From contig JAHREC010000018.1 of the NCBI GenBank assembly GCA_020081605.1, positions 2,728,001 to 2,792,000 of the forward strand: a stretch of DNA of 64,000 nucleotides. The letters are read 5' to 3'. Numbering within the stretch: the first letter of the stretch is position 1; each line of letters starts with the position of its first letter. The translations under genes and the position numbers were made by a program. This DNA is from Albifimbria verrucaria (lineage: Eukaryota; Ascomycota; Sordariomycetes; Hypocreales; Stachybotryaceae). Positions 33,983 to 49,483 of the stretch are shown piece by piece. The notes below the pieces were generated by a model, which saw nothing but the letters and a program-made list of their open reading frames with translations, made no database searches and was not told where the DNA came from.

Positions 33983-35945
33983 CTAAGGTTGACTGAACAC
34001 AATTTGATCCTCTTCTGTAGGCAAATCCGCTGAGTTGGCATTGGAAGCCGACCCGGCTGGGTTAAGAGGCTCTGTTTCTGCCTGTTCCGGTAGTTCCCAA
34101 TGAACTGCAACTCCAGTTAGAATGCGACAGATCAAACAAGCAAGAAAGAAAGAGGTAAGATTTACCGTGGGGTGTAAGTGCAAAGTTGAAGATGAAAGCG
34201 GTTCCAAAAAGACAAGCTAGTAGAACAAAAATGGCCTGAGGAAAGAACTTGACGGTAGCTGCGTATAGCCCGTTGAAGATGGTTGGGCCTACAACTCTCG
34301 CAAGAGCATGCAGCATGCCAAAGGCACCCAAAACTTCCCGATTCTCTCAGAAGGCACATGCTTTGTTACGACGGCTTGAGCTGTGGCACTCCCCAGACCT
34401 CCTATCGCTGTCGTCATGCCGCTCAGGACAAAAGGCCGGGCGATCGGGCAAAGGTGTAGCCTATATACCCCATGATATCGGATAGCAAGGCGGCACGCAG
34501 AATCCACATGTCTAGGACATCGGCTCCCGCATTTTTGTCGATGATGATGGCTCCCGAAAGTCGACGTTGGCGGTTTGGTCTGATTCGGAAGAAATAGTTT
34601 ATCAATGGAAAGATAGCCGTGAGAACAAGGACTCGAACCATAGAAAGTGCCGAGACAAATTCGGATGTCTCTAAAGTATGCCAGTTGAAAGTTGTCTCGG
34701 CGTACAGAATAATAACAGCACCAGCAGCCATGGAGCTGCCCATGATGGTAGCGTCAGTCACCGCCAACACGATGAGGTTCAATCGCAACCTCAATGATGT
34801 TCCACGCCCTTGAGGCCACAGTGCCTGGAGGGACTGAACGGACTCGCTTGTTGAAGTACTGATAACCAAGTGCCACCACTCTCCCGGCGTTCCTCTTGGC
34901 CCTTTTGCCATTTTTCAAGGCCGATCTGACGCTTCCTTTTGGAAAGAGACTCGGGCACAACGAAGCCCACGAAAAGAATGAAGAAAGCGTGACATACAAG
35001 CGCAACGTAGAAGATGGATACCAAACTGCCTGTCCATGTGACAAAGTATCCAGCCAGGAGAGGTCCTAAGGCTAAGCCGGTGAAAAGACACGCATGCGTG
35101 TAGCCTATGTAAACGGCACGCTTCGAAGGCGGCGTACTGTCACTCACATACGACTGGGCAAGAATGCTGCCAGCAGTGAAAGAGCCCGTTAGACCATCGA
35201 AGATACTGCCAAGCACGAGCCAGCGGTAATGAATGACGTTCGGGTACTTTACAGCCAAGACGGTAATCAGCTCGTTGAGAAGCCCTCCCGTTGATGCCAG
35301 GGCCATCAAACGCCGTCAGCCATGTCTGTCAGAAAGATGACCAAACTTGGGAGAAATATAAGCGCTAAGAACACCGGTGCACAAACTCAGGATAAGCATA
35401 AACTGAGCCACATTTTTTGAACTTCTGGTAGTTTGCACTGAGGGTTGTCACTCCCTAGCAGAACAGGCGGGTACGTAGCGTTCGGGTCCACGAGTGTCTG
35501 GTCGGCAAAGTATTGTTTACAAACCAGATCCCAGATCCTGCAAGAAAAGAGTTAGCCAGCGAATACATCGTGGGCAGGGTAGTTGGTGTCCCCTACAGAT
35601 TCAACCGTGGCACCATGATGCCACCAAAGGCCATCGTGAACAACGCATAGGGTCCTAGCAACCAAAAACCTGGTAGCACCATTAGAGACTCGCGATGAAC
35701 TCCCGGGTCGGATTGAAGCCTACAGATGGCGTGCGCCACCATGGCAAGCCTCGGAAGTCATCGAGGCCATTCCAAGCACCATCACCAGTGCTAGGAACAG
35801 AAGAATTGCTCTCTGAAGAAGCCACACTGCCAGCGCCGAGCAATCTGGTAGTTTCGGTCGCAACGCTTTCACCAACAGTCGAGACTTCGGCCGTTGGCTT
35901 CGAATAGTTGCTGCCGTTCCCAGCAGGGCTCTGGAGTTGGCCCAT
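33983..35945 (-). CDS. MFS transporter with multiple frame breaks and one in-frame stop
   Basis: Twelve-helix major facilitator, 599 residues after correction; substrate unknown. Exons: 35945-35724, 35669-35597, 35537-34166, 34110-33983. Seen: polar N-terminus, GPYALFTMAFGGIMVPRLNL (helix 1), an extracellular loop, motif A KFGHLSDRHG followed by RRLMALAS, YTHACLFTGLALGPLLAGYF (helix 5), a central loop (SLSKRKRQIGLEKWQKGQEE), RLNLIVLAVTDATIMGSSM, and an acidic tail with LPEQAETEPLNPAG. Single-base losses at about 35664-35668, 35413-35418, 34830-34832, 34430-34433 and 34334. Exon sum plus five is 1800, divisible by three. In addition a TGA (35316-35318) replaces an Arg codon in motif A, which a one-base slip does not explain. 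Either a substitution error or a real nonsense mutation in this non-essential family. Confidence 0.8.
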
Positions 35946-40079
<4,134 letters not shown>

Positions 40080-40245
40080 GGCGCACGGGGATAGTTGTAT
40101 TATAGCAGGTCTGAACAAGAATGTATGATTGTTCATGAAATATTATGGCATACTGGCTAAAGAATCATTGAGTCTTCCTGATCAAGATACACGATCATCC
40201 AACTATAGCAGCAAAATGTACCTGGCTCGCTTGAACACCAACAGC

Positions 40246-42257
40246 CTATTGCTTCTTCTGCCCCAGCCGCGGCAGCTTTATTGGCAGTATGATGAGCATT
40301 GAAACACAAGCAATGCCGATGCAAAAGATAAACACCAACTTTATAGAGGCTTCATAGCTCAGGACGACTTGCTCCCTGTAGGGCTGCTCTAGATCGGCAA
40401 TGGCCTCCACAGACGCCCTGACACGGGCGATTATCTCCTCCTTTTCATCTCCTTGGACGAAGGTGTGCAGGTAGTAGAGCAAAGCGTTCTGAAGTATGAG
40501 ACTGCTGAATGCGACTCCAAGCACGTTGCCGAGACTTCGCCAGAGCATAAGAGTACTTGTAACAACAGCCTGCTCCGCTTGAGAAGAAGTGGCGAGTATG
40601 GACATGATCGTTCCAGGAAATTGCTGGCCCTGGCCAATGGAAAACGGCACGAGAGCAAGTGAATAGAAAGCTTCTGGAAGATCCCGGTGTAATGCTGCAA
40701 GGCAAATGGCGCCAATGATGTAGAAGATCGTACCGGAGACAATATTCCACTTCAAGCGCCGAGTCCAACCAATGGCAAAGCCGGTCAACGCGCCCGCGGC
40801 TGAGGCTACAAGAGTCGGGAGCACAAGGCGGAGGCCGGAGGCCGTGGCACTCTCTAGGAGGATGGCTTGAAAGTACAGCGGCCTATAGGATCAGACAGAC
40901 GAGCATTGTCAGTAAGACATGGCAGTAACTGGAACACACGAGCAGAGTTCCTCACTTACATGTTGAAGAAGATGGCGTTGGAAATGACGGCGGCTATAGT
41001 GTTGGAATATATAAGATTGGCATGAGGAGAGGCTGTGATGAGCTTAAGAGGCATAATTGGTTTCCGGGAGGAAGCTTGAGCCCTGATGAAGATAGGGAAC
41101 CCAACAGCAGATATGCACAGAGAAGTTATGATAAACGGATGCGACCCTGTGCAGCAGTCAGAAAGATGAAGGCCCTGATTGTTGAAGAGGAAGTGAGTAC
41201 ATACAAGGCAACACATTGCCACCAAGATTCTGCGACAGCGGGTCATATTAGCATCAGAAAATCCTTGAGCCGGTTGAATACGATGGATGGAGACTTACCA
41301 ATCCCAAGGTGACAAAGGTGATAGTAACGGTGAGTATGATAGAGCCTTTAGTGTCAAACTCGGCCAGGGCTTCCCATACAGTCATTCTGTTATCGCCTTG
41401 GATACCCAGGCCGTCTGGTATGGTTAAGTGAGAGAGTACAAGGCAAATCACCAACGCAGGCACTTGCACACCAAACTCCCATCTCCAACCCAGAGCTTCA
41501 GCCATGGCACCCCAAGGGCCGCACCTAACGCAGAGCCAAGTCCATAGAAGACATTGATGTAAGCTTGATAGCTTGCTCGTCGTCTGCGTACGGCTGTTAG
41601 TGACAATATCAAGAACATGTTTCAGAGAAAAGAGGCAGAACAAGGGCAGTATACATACTCAATGGGAACAAAATCACTCATGATGATGCCTCCCAGCCCC
41701 ATAGTACCGCCTGCACCTATACCACATAGAGCCCTTGCCAAAATGAAAGTTTCGATGCTCGTAGCAGCTGCACAGCCCACAGTGGCGAGGATGAAGACAC
41801 CCATACACCCGACGAACAATGGCTTTCGGCCCAGTGCATCTGATAACCGGCCCAGCAACGGTTGAATGGAGGTTGCTGTCAGCATAAAGGCTGTAGACAA
41901 CCATGACGCTGAGTTGGCAGCACCAAAGTACGAGGTAATGACAGGATGTGATGAGGCCATGATGGTTCCGTCGAAGCTGGCAATGAAGATGACGCTGAGC
42001 ACTTGAGAGTAAATAAGCCAGAACCGGCCGGGCGAGATATTGTTCAGGAACAGCACTTCTCCACCTTCAGATCGGTTCGTCGATGCGGTGGCATGCCGTA
42101 TCAATGGCGAAGTTTCATCCAGTCCACCGTCATTCCCAGGAGTGATCTCAGAATCAACTCCAGTAACATGATGAGGCTTGGCTGGTTGGAAGATGGCTTC
42201 GGCTGGTAACTCAGGCTCCAGCACCGCTCCGGCAACAGGCAAAGATCGGCTTATCAT
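40246..42257 (-). CDS. MFS transporter, DHA2-type (14-helix, Vba/azole-resistance-like)
   Basis: Fourteen-helix drug:H+ antiporter-2 family; in yeast this family includes vacuolar basic amino-acid and drug exporters. Exons: 42257-41659, 41583-41299, 41229-41205, 41146-40960, 40882-40246; 577 residues after one correction. Seen: ~95-residue polar N-terminus with an acidic-dileucine-like ETSPLIRH, helix 1 FIASFDGTIMASSHPVITSY, motif A GRLSDALGRKPLFVGCMG, motif C-like GIGAGGTMGLGGIIMSDFVP, helix EWEFGVQVPALVICLV-like segment, and a loop after helix 13 rich in Glu/Lys (GDEKEEIIARVRASVEAI). Exon 3 is a 25-nt micro-exon (LGGNVLPW). One G is missing from a run at 41510-41513 (AALGGAMAEALG). Exon sum plus one is 1734, divisible by three. 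The dileucine-like signal hints at a vacuolar location, which is inference. Confidence 0.88.
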
Positions 42258-42980
42258 GTCAATCTGGGCAGTCGGAGTTGTTAAGTCCCGTAGAGCCCCG
42301 GGACAGTAATGGGTTGAGAGACATCATTATCAAGGGCTGGTGGTTCGTCTGTAGGACGACGCATAGTTCGTGATATGTTACCAGTTGTCAACAGTTACTT
42401 TGCTCTATAACAGAGTTCTCGCAGGGCAACTTTAGAAGAAGAAAAGACACAACAGTAAAACGTAAATTTCACTCGCAAAACAAAATGAGAGCGGAGGTCT
42501 TATGAAAGCCGCAAGGGATCTACAAGCATGGCGTTAGCCACCTAACCCCGGTTTCCTTGCCTGCATGGGAAGAGAGCCCCACTGACGGCCTGCACCGACC
42601 TTCGGCCCTCCAAAGGACCCTGAGCCGTATCCTTTGCCTGCCACTGCAGGTGATGGCGGCAATGAGTCACCTGGACGCTGCTGATTGGGAATGTAACGGC
42701 ACGTTTCCTGGGGTGGCACAGGTCAAATAATGGGTGATTATATTGCGGGTACCTACAGTTGTCTGTAGTCCTCGACAGCTACGCCTGAACCTCAAGCTAT
42801 GAGGTGGATCGGGGTTATTGCGACTCCTTGCCATTATGTGGGTATGTGCAACTAACCACGGGTGGAATCTATCTTCTATAATGATATTGATGCTCTCTCG
42901 CGCACAACTGGCGTCAGAGGCATCTGGCGTTGGTCACTCAAAACACAACTCAAGGACAACGATAGCCATCTTGCCCAGCT
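42258..42980. other. Intergenic, transporter promoter and hexokinase 3' flank
   Basis: No gene seen; a minus-strand 61-codon frame near 42534-42719 is Pro/Gly-rich and unsupported. Confidence 0.55.
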
Positions 42981-44664
42981 CTACATGGTCGCGTTCTTAC
43001 TCGAAAGCGCCGCCGCTGCCAGAATACCAGCACCTGTGATGCCGCCATCATGGCAGGGACTTAGAGTCACCTTGACCGGAGGATCTTTGCCAAACCGCTT
43101 CGCGATGAGCTCGTCCAAGAAGCCCTGGCAATCCAGGAGGTAGTCCTGGAAATGGACGATGCAGCCGCCCGTATATCCAACTCCCAGCTCTCGAACATCC
43201 GAGGTAGCACGCGGTGTATCCAAGGGGATCTCCTCACCTAGCATCAGCAAGGCCACCGTCGCCGCGGCTATGATCCCCGCAGCTCTAATCTCGATGGCCT
43301 TGGCGATGCGGTAGAGCGCCTCGGCGTGGTTTTCCGTCCAACCGAACGACGACGCCGCCGTAGACTCGGGAAACTCTTCTCTCAGACTGGTCAAAAGTAC
43401 GGCTGGTTGCAGCGGCTTGAAGTGGCTGAGGAATGTCGTACTCAAACTGTGCCGCCGGAGGAGTTTGGCGGGTAGTGATTCAGGGGATATGTGCAACACA
43501 GAGGTGAGATAGTCGACGAGTATGATCCGCGCCAGCTCGCCCAAATATCGTCCTGCGGTCATGTACTCCATCGGCTGAAACCCCGGTGTCTCGCCCTGAG
43601 AGTCGAGCACCTTGTCCCATCGTGTGATCAAGCCCAATTCTTGGAGAGGCGGCGCAGAGCCATTGATACTCCACTCGGTGTTGACGGCGATTTTGACCTC
43701 CTCGATGTTCTCGCCGGGCAATATGCTGACGTTTGTGGGCGCCTTGCTTGACTTTAGTTGGCTCAACTTGAGGGGAATCGTCGCGTTGCAACCGGTGCCC
43801 AGGATCAGACCCATGCTGGGTCGCCGGAGAGGCGTCTCGCTGTACTTGAACATGAACGACACCAGCGTTGAAACTGAGTCGTTTGCAATGGCAGCCACAC
43901 GTATCGGGGTAATGCATCTGAGTTAGCTCGTTCGTAGCCCTCCACGAGACGTGACCCTAGATCAGTGTTGTACGATATAGCAAAGCCCTTTCCCATGGCC
44001 ATGAGCGTCGCTTCAGACAGGGCGTTCTGCACCATCGGGAAGCTAAACGAGATACCCAGGGAAGTGGTTGGTCTCGGGGAATAGACCACACGTTGCATCC
44101 TTCACGCACCACCTCGCCGATACATTGGCCTATCCACTGGAACAGGCCATCTGCATTCTCGCTCTTCAGCTGGTCATCGATGGGCCATGATCTCTCCAGG
44201 TGACGTTGCAAACGTCCAGATGCTTTGGTAAACTGGCCGTCAGGACCATCATTGGGTAGCTGGTCAGCCTCAGCGGCAAGAGTTTCTTCACCAAGTAGTT
44301 CCACAAAGCCAACTCTGAGGTTGGTGCCGCCACTTGAGAGTCAAGACATGAGCTTTTGCACATTCCTTAGGAACGGTTCTCGGGGAGCAAGGGGACGACT
44401 TACATGTCTATGGCTAGGTTCCTGGTTCATGTCAGCGAGGGTTCGTCGGTTGGAGGATGAGAGGGAAGCGGCATACCGTCCATGGCCCGCTCCCCAACCG
44501 GACGCAGAATGGATTCGGAGATGGGCGTGGGGAGGAATTGCTCATCCGACTGGGCTGACAGGGTTCTGAAAGTCTCGAAGAGGCGGTTGGTGAGGTGGTG
44601 GATGGTTGCGAGGTCGATGCGGAGGGGCCTCAAGAAGTCGTCGAGGGGGCGCGTCCAGAGCCAT
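42981..44664 (-). CDS. Atypical hexokinase-family sugar kinase
   Basis: Actin-fold sugar kinase, probably of the non-canonical fungal group that includes XprF/HxkC-like and N-acetylglucosamine-kinase-like proteins; which one is not resolved. Exons: 44664-44477, 44421-44404 (micro-exon), 44332-42981; 519 residues after correction. Seen: N-terminal PLRIDLATIHHLTNRLFETF and EQFLPTPISESILRP, phosphate-1 loop LAIDIGGTNLRVGFVELLG, sugar-site region ISFSFPMVQNAL, catalytic Asp in RVAAIANDSVSTLVSF, GLILGTGCNATIPLKL (typical of the atypical group), and the C-terminal GAGILAAAAL. Frame errors: one extra C at 44645-44649, one G missing at the exon 2 border (44420-44422), and one base missing near 44059-44061 and near 43903-43909. 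These corrections give 1560 nt. A catalytic or a regulatory role cannot be told from sequence. Confidence 0.85.
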
Positions 44665-46198
44665 TTAATTTAAGATCAAGTTGTCAAGCTTAAAGGGTTA
44701 GAAACGAAAGGTCATTGTGGATCTTATTCCGAGAAAAAACAAAGAAGAAAAAAGAACCCGAGGCGGAGATATCAACAAGCAATGCTCAAGGGGAGGTGAG
44801 GATGGTGCTATGTAATTATAGGGCAGCAGCTGGCGGGTGGACCTTTTTCAGGAGGGTCAGTCGTCTGGCGGTGCAGTGATGAGGGAGCTTGGGGACCGAC
44901 CGTGTGCTGTGAATGGCCTCAAGGAACAGGTCTACAGCAGAGGTTACGTTACGTTACGTTAAGGGTGTGGGCAGTGGGCACCAACACGGACGAATTCCGG
45001 TGCTTTTGCACACGGACGAACCGGAGCCTCCACCTCCAGCCTCCAGCCTTCTAGGGATGGGGTCGAGAATTCGCAGAGGTGTTACGAGCCAGAGGAGGCA
45101 CGCGACGCACTCTCTCCAAATAACTAACAGATCGGCACAGGTGAGTGAGCGAGCAGAGGGTCGGATCAGAGCCAATGAAGACGGCGAACGAGGGAGGGAC
45201 TGATGGATCCTGCTGTAGGCAACACACAACCTGGGCGGGAGGAAATACCTAATTGGGGCCATTGTCTACATTTGTCCAGTGAGCAAGGGATCTGTAAGCC
45301 GTAGGAGTTGGACTGCGAGATGCATCTTCATTCTTGGGGAGCGCAGTAGGTGGTAATCCGTAGTGCTGGCACTAATCTCATCCATCCTCTTCCCCTTAAA
45401 GAGAAAAAATAGAGCAGGTAAGCTACTGAACGATTCAGGGACCTAGCCTAGGCTAGTGCAATTCCTTAGCATGTTGGTTAGCACGAACCCAGGGGACAAT
45501 GTGAGAGACATTCGCTGCAACCATGTTATGCGTGGACGTCTCGGTACCTGCGCTATGCGTATACTACTGGGAAGTCTACCTTGCTTGGCCTTGATCTATT
45601 GTCTTGGGGCCAACATCATAGACAAGATATTGCTCAACTTTCCAAGTAAATTTTCCTCATCCTACGGGAAAAGGGCAAATCCAAGGTCAAAGCATGATTT
45701 CTTAGTTACGGACGATGCTTCTTACTTATGCGTTTCTGTTTAAAACACGGCCGTAAGAACAGAATTGCCCAGGCTGATTTCCAGTCTTGGCTATGGTGTC
45801 GACATCCGCCATCAACCATTCCAGGTACCGCGCTACCGCTGGCCGGCGACGGACAAACGTTCTCTGCCTGCGAATTTTAAGATTACTACACGTGCTTGAC
45901 TCAGCTCCCGGCCTTTGCTCAAGTTAGCCGTTTACCTTACCCCCAGGTACCCTCCTAATTCTTAGTCTTCCTCACGTTAATGAACATGCCTCTATCGATA
46001 TATGTCCATGCATCATAGGCCGTAGTCCTTTTATCGCATACCATCCACATAACAAGGTCAAGCTGCTTTTGCCAGGGATCCCTGCCCGCCAAGCACGCGC
46101 TCCTCGCTGCTGTAGATTAGCACACCTGCCCACTGCCTATAGTCGCAATCCCGACCCATTCCAGCCCTCTCTCTTCCCGAAATCTACTGTTCTTCATC
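44665..46198. other. Intergenic, divergent promoters
   Basis: Between the starts of the hexokinase-like gene (-) and the GILT gene (+). It contains GTTACGTTACGTTA near 44944-44960 and the palindrome TAGCCTAGGCTA at 45444-45455. No gene is seen. Confidence 0.55.
45444..45455. repeat. 12-bp perfect palindrome
   Basis: TAGCCTAGGCTA in the promoter spacer; related to the CCTAGG words elsewhere in intergenic DNA. Function unknown. Confidence 0.5.
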
Positions 46199-47217
46199 AT
46201 GGACGAGAAAGCACCGCCCCAGCAGCCCATCATGTCGTTACGTCGCAGCTCTCGTCCCATCGTTGTCGTTTTCCTGCTCTTCGCAGTCCTCTTTTCCCTT
46301 TGGCAATGGCTCGCCAACGGCGCCCTGCCCCTCACCGGTAGGGCCTTCAACCACGGCACCATGACTGGCACCTCCCGTCGTCTGGTGCCTCTTGAGGCGC
46401 ACATCATCAGCAAGTGCCCGGATACAAGGGTATGCGTTCTAGGTCGAAGTGACGGTGCTTCAGCATATAGCAGGCCAACCGCTGACATTAGCCGTCGTGT
46501 AGGACGCTTTGCGCCAGCTGATCCTCCCCGTCATGCAACGAGTCCATGACAAGGTCGACTTCAGGCTGTCATACATCGGAAAGTATGCTGTGTCCCTACT
46601 CCTACTCCTCCCTCCGCCGCTGCCGCCGCCGCCGCCGCCGTGGCCCTGTGTCAATCTCATGCTTACTGTAGTAACACCAGGCCGACCGCTAATGACGGAG
46701 TCGAGTGCAAGCACGGCCCTTCCGAGTGTCTCGGCAACATCCTCGAACTCTGCGCTCGCGAACTCTATCCCGACCCCAAGATCAACCTCGGTTTTGTCAT
46801 GTGCTTGACCAAGGACTACAAGCATATTCCCGAGCGCGCTCTCGTCGAAGACTGTGCTCTGGAGCACGCCATCGATTTCCAGGCCCTCAACGAGTGCGCT
46901 ACTCGTGACGACGGTGCCCATGGCATGGACCTACTACGTAACAGCGTTCAGCGTTCTGCAGATGTGCGTATAATATGCAGCAACATTGGGTTTGGATCTG
47001 CTTTAGCAACCAAATCCAATTATGGCTGCCTTTACTCAATCTACATGATCACGTATCTAACCTGGAGATTTTGCAGGCCAACGCAACCATTAGCTGCACG
47101 ATCCGTCTCAATGAAGATGTCTACTGCATTCGCGATGGCGGCGAGTGGATCGACTGCCCGAACGGCGCCGGTGTCAACGACCTTGTCATTGCTATCGAGA
47201 AGCTCCGCCGGACTTGA
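46199..47217 (+). CDS. GILT-family thiol reductase-like protein, four exons
   Basis: Gamma-interferon-inducible lysosomal thiol reductase family: thioredoxin-fold proteins of the secretory/vacuolar pathway that reduce disulfides. Exons: 46199-46429, 46503-46582, 46672-46963, 47077-47217; 247 residues, no frame break. One N-terminal hydrophobic segment (PIVVVFLLFAVLFSLWQWLA, about residues 20-40) acts as signal anchor. The fold starts at LEAHIISKCPDTR, followed by DALRQLILPVMQRV and KVDFRLSYIG. The family signature CKHGPSECLGNILELC is complete, as are later cysteines (MCLTKD, ECATRD, CTIRLNEDVYC, CPNG). The active-site region reads CPDTRDA, so the second cysteine of a classical CXXC is absent. 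Intron 2 contains a CCG microsatellite. The last 26 bases overlap the 3' end of the DcpS gene on the other strand. Confidence 0.9.
46613..46641. repeat. (CCG)n microsatellite inside an intron
   Basis: About nine CCG-like units within intron 2 (46583-46671) of the GILT gene, between donor and acceptor. Confidence 0.7.
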
Positions 47218-48282
47218 TCGGCTCGAACACTTCCATCCACAGCTCGCTCGCCTCTCCTAGCGTATAACTCATCGACAATGCGTCCATACCCGCCTCCCCA
47301 TCGCCCGCCATGACTCGTAACGTCTCGATGATGCTCTCTAGACCGACCGCTTTTCCTGTCGCCTGGGTGGCCCCTGCCTCGAGCGACACATGCACGATAT
47401 GAATATGGAAGTGGTAGTACGTCGGTTGGTAGTGGACGTAAAGCTTCAGCTGGTCTGGCTCGAAGGAGGGATACGTCTTGACGGTGGCGTCAATCAGCTT
47501 GGCCTTCATGTGCTCCAGCCAGGGATATGCTTTTTCTTGAGATCCCGCAACGACCAGATGTCTCGGCGTTCGACGATTGCGAGCAGGTGGAGCGCGTCGA
47601 GCGTCTTGCGATCCCAGTTAAGATCTGGCAGGAGAAGGAACCCTCGTCGCCGGCTTCGCCGAGCTTCGTTCTGTAAATAACGTCTTCCACCTCTTTTCTG
47701 CCCTCTATGATGTTGAATACCCAGTTCAAGCGGCCTTGTTCTCTCTTGCTTAGCATATACGGTCGAACTTTGTCTCGATAAATTTCAGGTGTTTCAGTGA
47801 CGAGTCGTACGCCCTGCTTGCTGTATTTCTTTATGTGTGTCTCCGTGCATGGGTAGATGAGGTTGATCTTCAAGTCTGGGACGAAACTGTCGTCCTGTTG
47901 GGAGTCGTTATCACCGTCCACCAATCCACTGCGTGCCATGTACCAGTGGTAGACGTCGTTGGCGCCGAGGTTCTTCAGGCGTGCTAGTGACGCTGGCAAG
48001 CGACCAACGTGCGCTTCAGAAGCTGGGAACGGGGCACGCTCCAAGACCAACAAGGCAGGCTCTTCATCAATGGTGCCGACCACGGCAGTACGTCTTCCAG
48101 CTTGGTCTATTCTATGGGAAGCGGAGTTGTAGCGTCCCAGGTCAGCCACGAGCTTGTCCTACTTTCCAGGTGGGATATTATACTCCATCAGAATGATCGA
48201 GCGGTGACGGACCTTGGTTGAGTATGCGTTCCAGCTGGAACTTGGGGACGAGAGTCTCCGCTTTGGCCTTGACGTCTGTCAT
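47192..48282 (-). CDS. DCS1: Scavenger mRNA-decapping enzyme DcpS/Dcs1
   Basis: HIT-superfamily pyrophosphatase that hydrolyses the cap dinucleotide left after 3'-5' mRNA decay. Exon 1 is 48282-48213 (MTDVKAKAETLVPKFQLERI...) and exon 2 is 48106-47192. Intron 48107-48212 joins LERILNQ to DQAGRRTAVVGTID. 328 residues after correction. N-terminal domain: VLERAPFPASEAHV, NDVYHWYM, INLIYPCTETHIKKYSKQ, VRLVTETPEIYRDKVRPYML. C-terminal HIT domain: FLLLPDLNWD, then the His triad in HYQPTYYHFHIHIVHVSL. Two single-base losses occur, at 47641-47643 (EGFLLLPDL) and 47522-47524 (HIPWLEHMKAKL). Exon sum plus two is 987, divisible by three. The stop (47192-47194) lies inside the last exon of the convergent GILT gene. 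Confidence 0.93.
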
Positions 48283-49483
48283 CGTAGAATAGAGTGCAGG
48301 CTATTTCCGATATCTGCTACAGTTTGAAGCTCCGAAGGTGGAGTGTAGTCGAAGAGGTCGGTGGAGTTCAATTCGTCTTGGAGAGTCTTGTTGCGTGATG
48401 CTAGTAGGAGAGCAAGGTGCCCCACGGTGGGGTAATGTAGGTACAGCCATGACCATGATCAGATAAGATACCCTACAGGGGCATTGTATGATCTACTACC
48501 ATGCTCTCAAATAATCTTTTCAAAGCGTTTATCTTAGTAATGAAACTTCTGTGGGAATAGAAATGGCCTTGAAAACCGATTCACTGTTATTCTTGCTTTG
48601 AACTTACATTGCTGACTTGGCCCTGGATGGGTAATCCTTGAAGCGACCACTTTCTACCCTCACCCACGTGTAAGACCATCAGGAGAGCTCTGCTAACCAT
48701 TTGAGACGGAGCAAATACAATGGGTGTTGAAGCTCCACGAAGAATTATCGGATGATTCAGGACTGATCCGAGCAAGAAGCGAAGAAGGACTTGTATCTTG
48801 CTGGGATATGCCACAATCTCGTTGGCGATTCTCGCCTGAACTCGCTTCAAGATTTGACACTCCAGGCAAGCGGAGAGGCAGAGTCGCATGCGATGCATTG
48901 GAAGGAGACCCGTACCGGAGACAACAATGAATATTTCATAAGAATAGGCATATAGTAGATGTGTGCCTAGATCGTGAACATGGCTTCGGTCTACTTTAAG
49001 GATCTGTTTAAAGCATGAAAGCGGCAAATAAGCATTAGGTCAGGAGTGGTGCATCGGCTACATAAACAAGCACATGCCCAATATGAAAAGCTTCTCGCTT
49101 GGTTGTTAAAGAATGGAGCATGTGGAAGCGAATAACAAGTTGGCTTACCTGCCCCTCCAAAATGCGCCTTGAAGGCTCTTGCCTCACCTTGTCGCTCACT
49201 TGCAGGTGTATCGAATTTCACAACTCAGACGATGTACTCTGCTCAACTTCTCCTCTTCACTCCAGCCAACGAAGCCAAACGATGTTGGTTAATGGATTTT
49301 GAGAGTTGCCGGCTGATTCATCATCCAGTTCGCAATCGACATCCCGTATCTAGTCACTGTCGAACCTCATTCCCAACACGCCCACCCCTTCTTTTTGGTC
49401 TTTAGCCTTATACAGTCTTTTATCTTTCCATCACAGCTAACCACGGCCATCTGAGGCTCTCTAAAGGCACCCCATAACCATCA
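48283..49483. other. Intergenic, divergent promoters
   Basis: Between the starts of DCS1 (-) and the large + strand gene at 49484. Minus-strand frame 48587-49027 (146 codons) has no recognisable feature and is not called. Confidence 0.55.

Noticed and set aside
48107..48158. DcpS exon 2 starting at 48158 (with KLVADLGRYNS)
   Set aside because: That joint is out of frame with exon 1; the acceptor just before 48106 gives the conserved NQDQAGRRTAVVGTI and the correct total length.
48587..49027. 146-codon minus-strand open frame upstream of DCS1
   Set aside because: No recognisable feature, and it lies in the expected promoter of two divergent genes.
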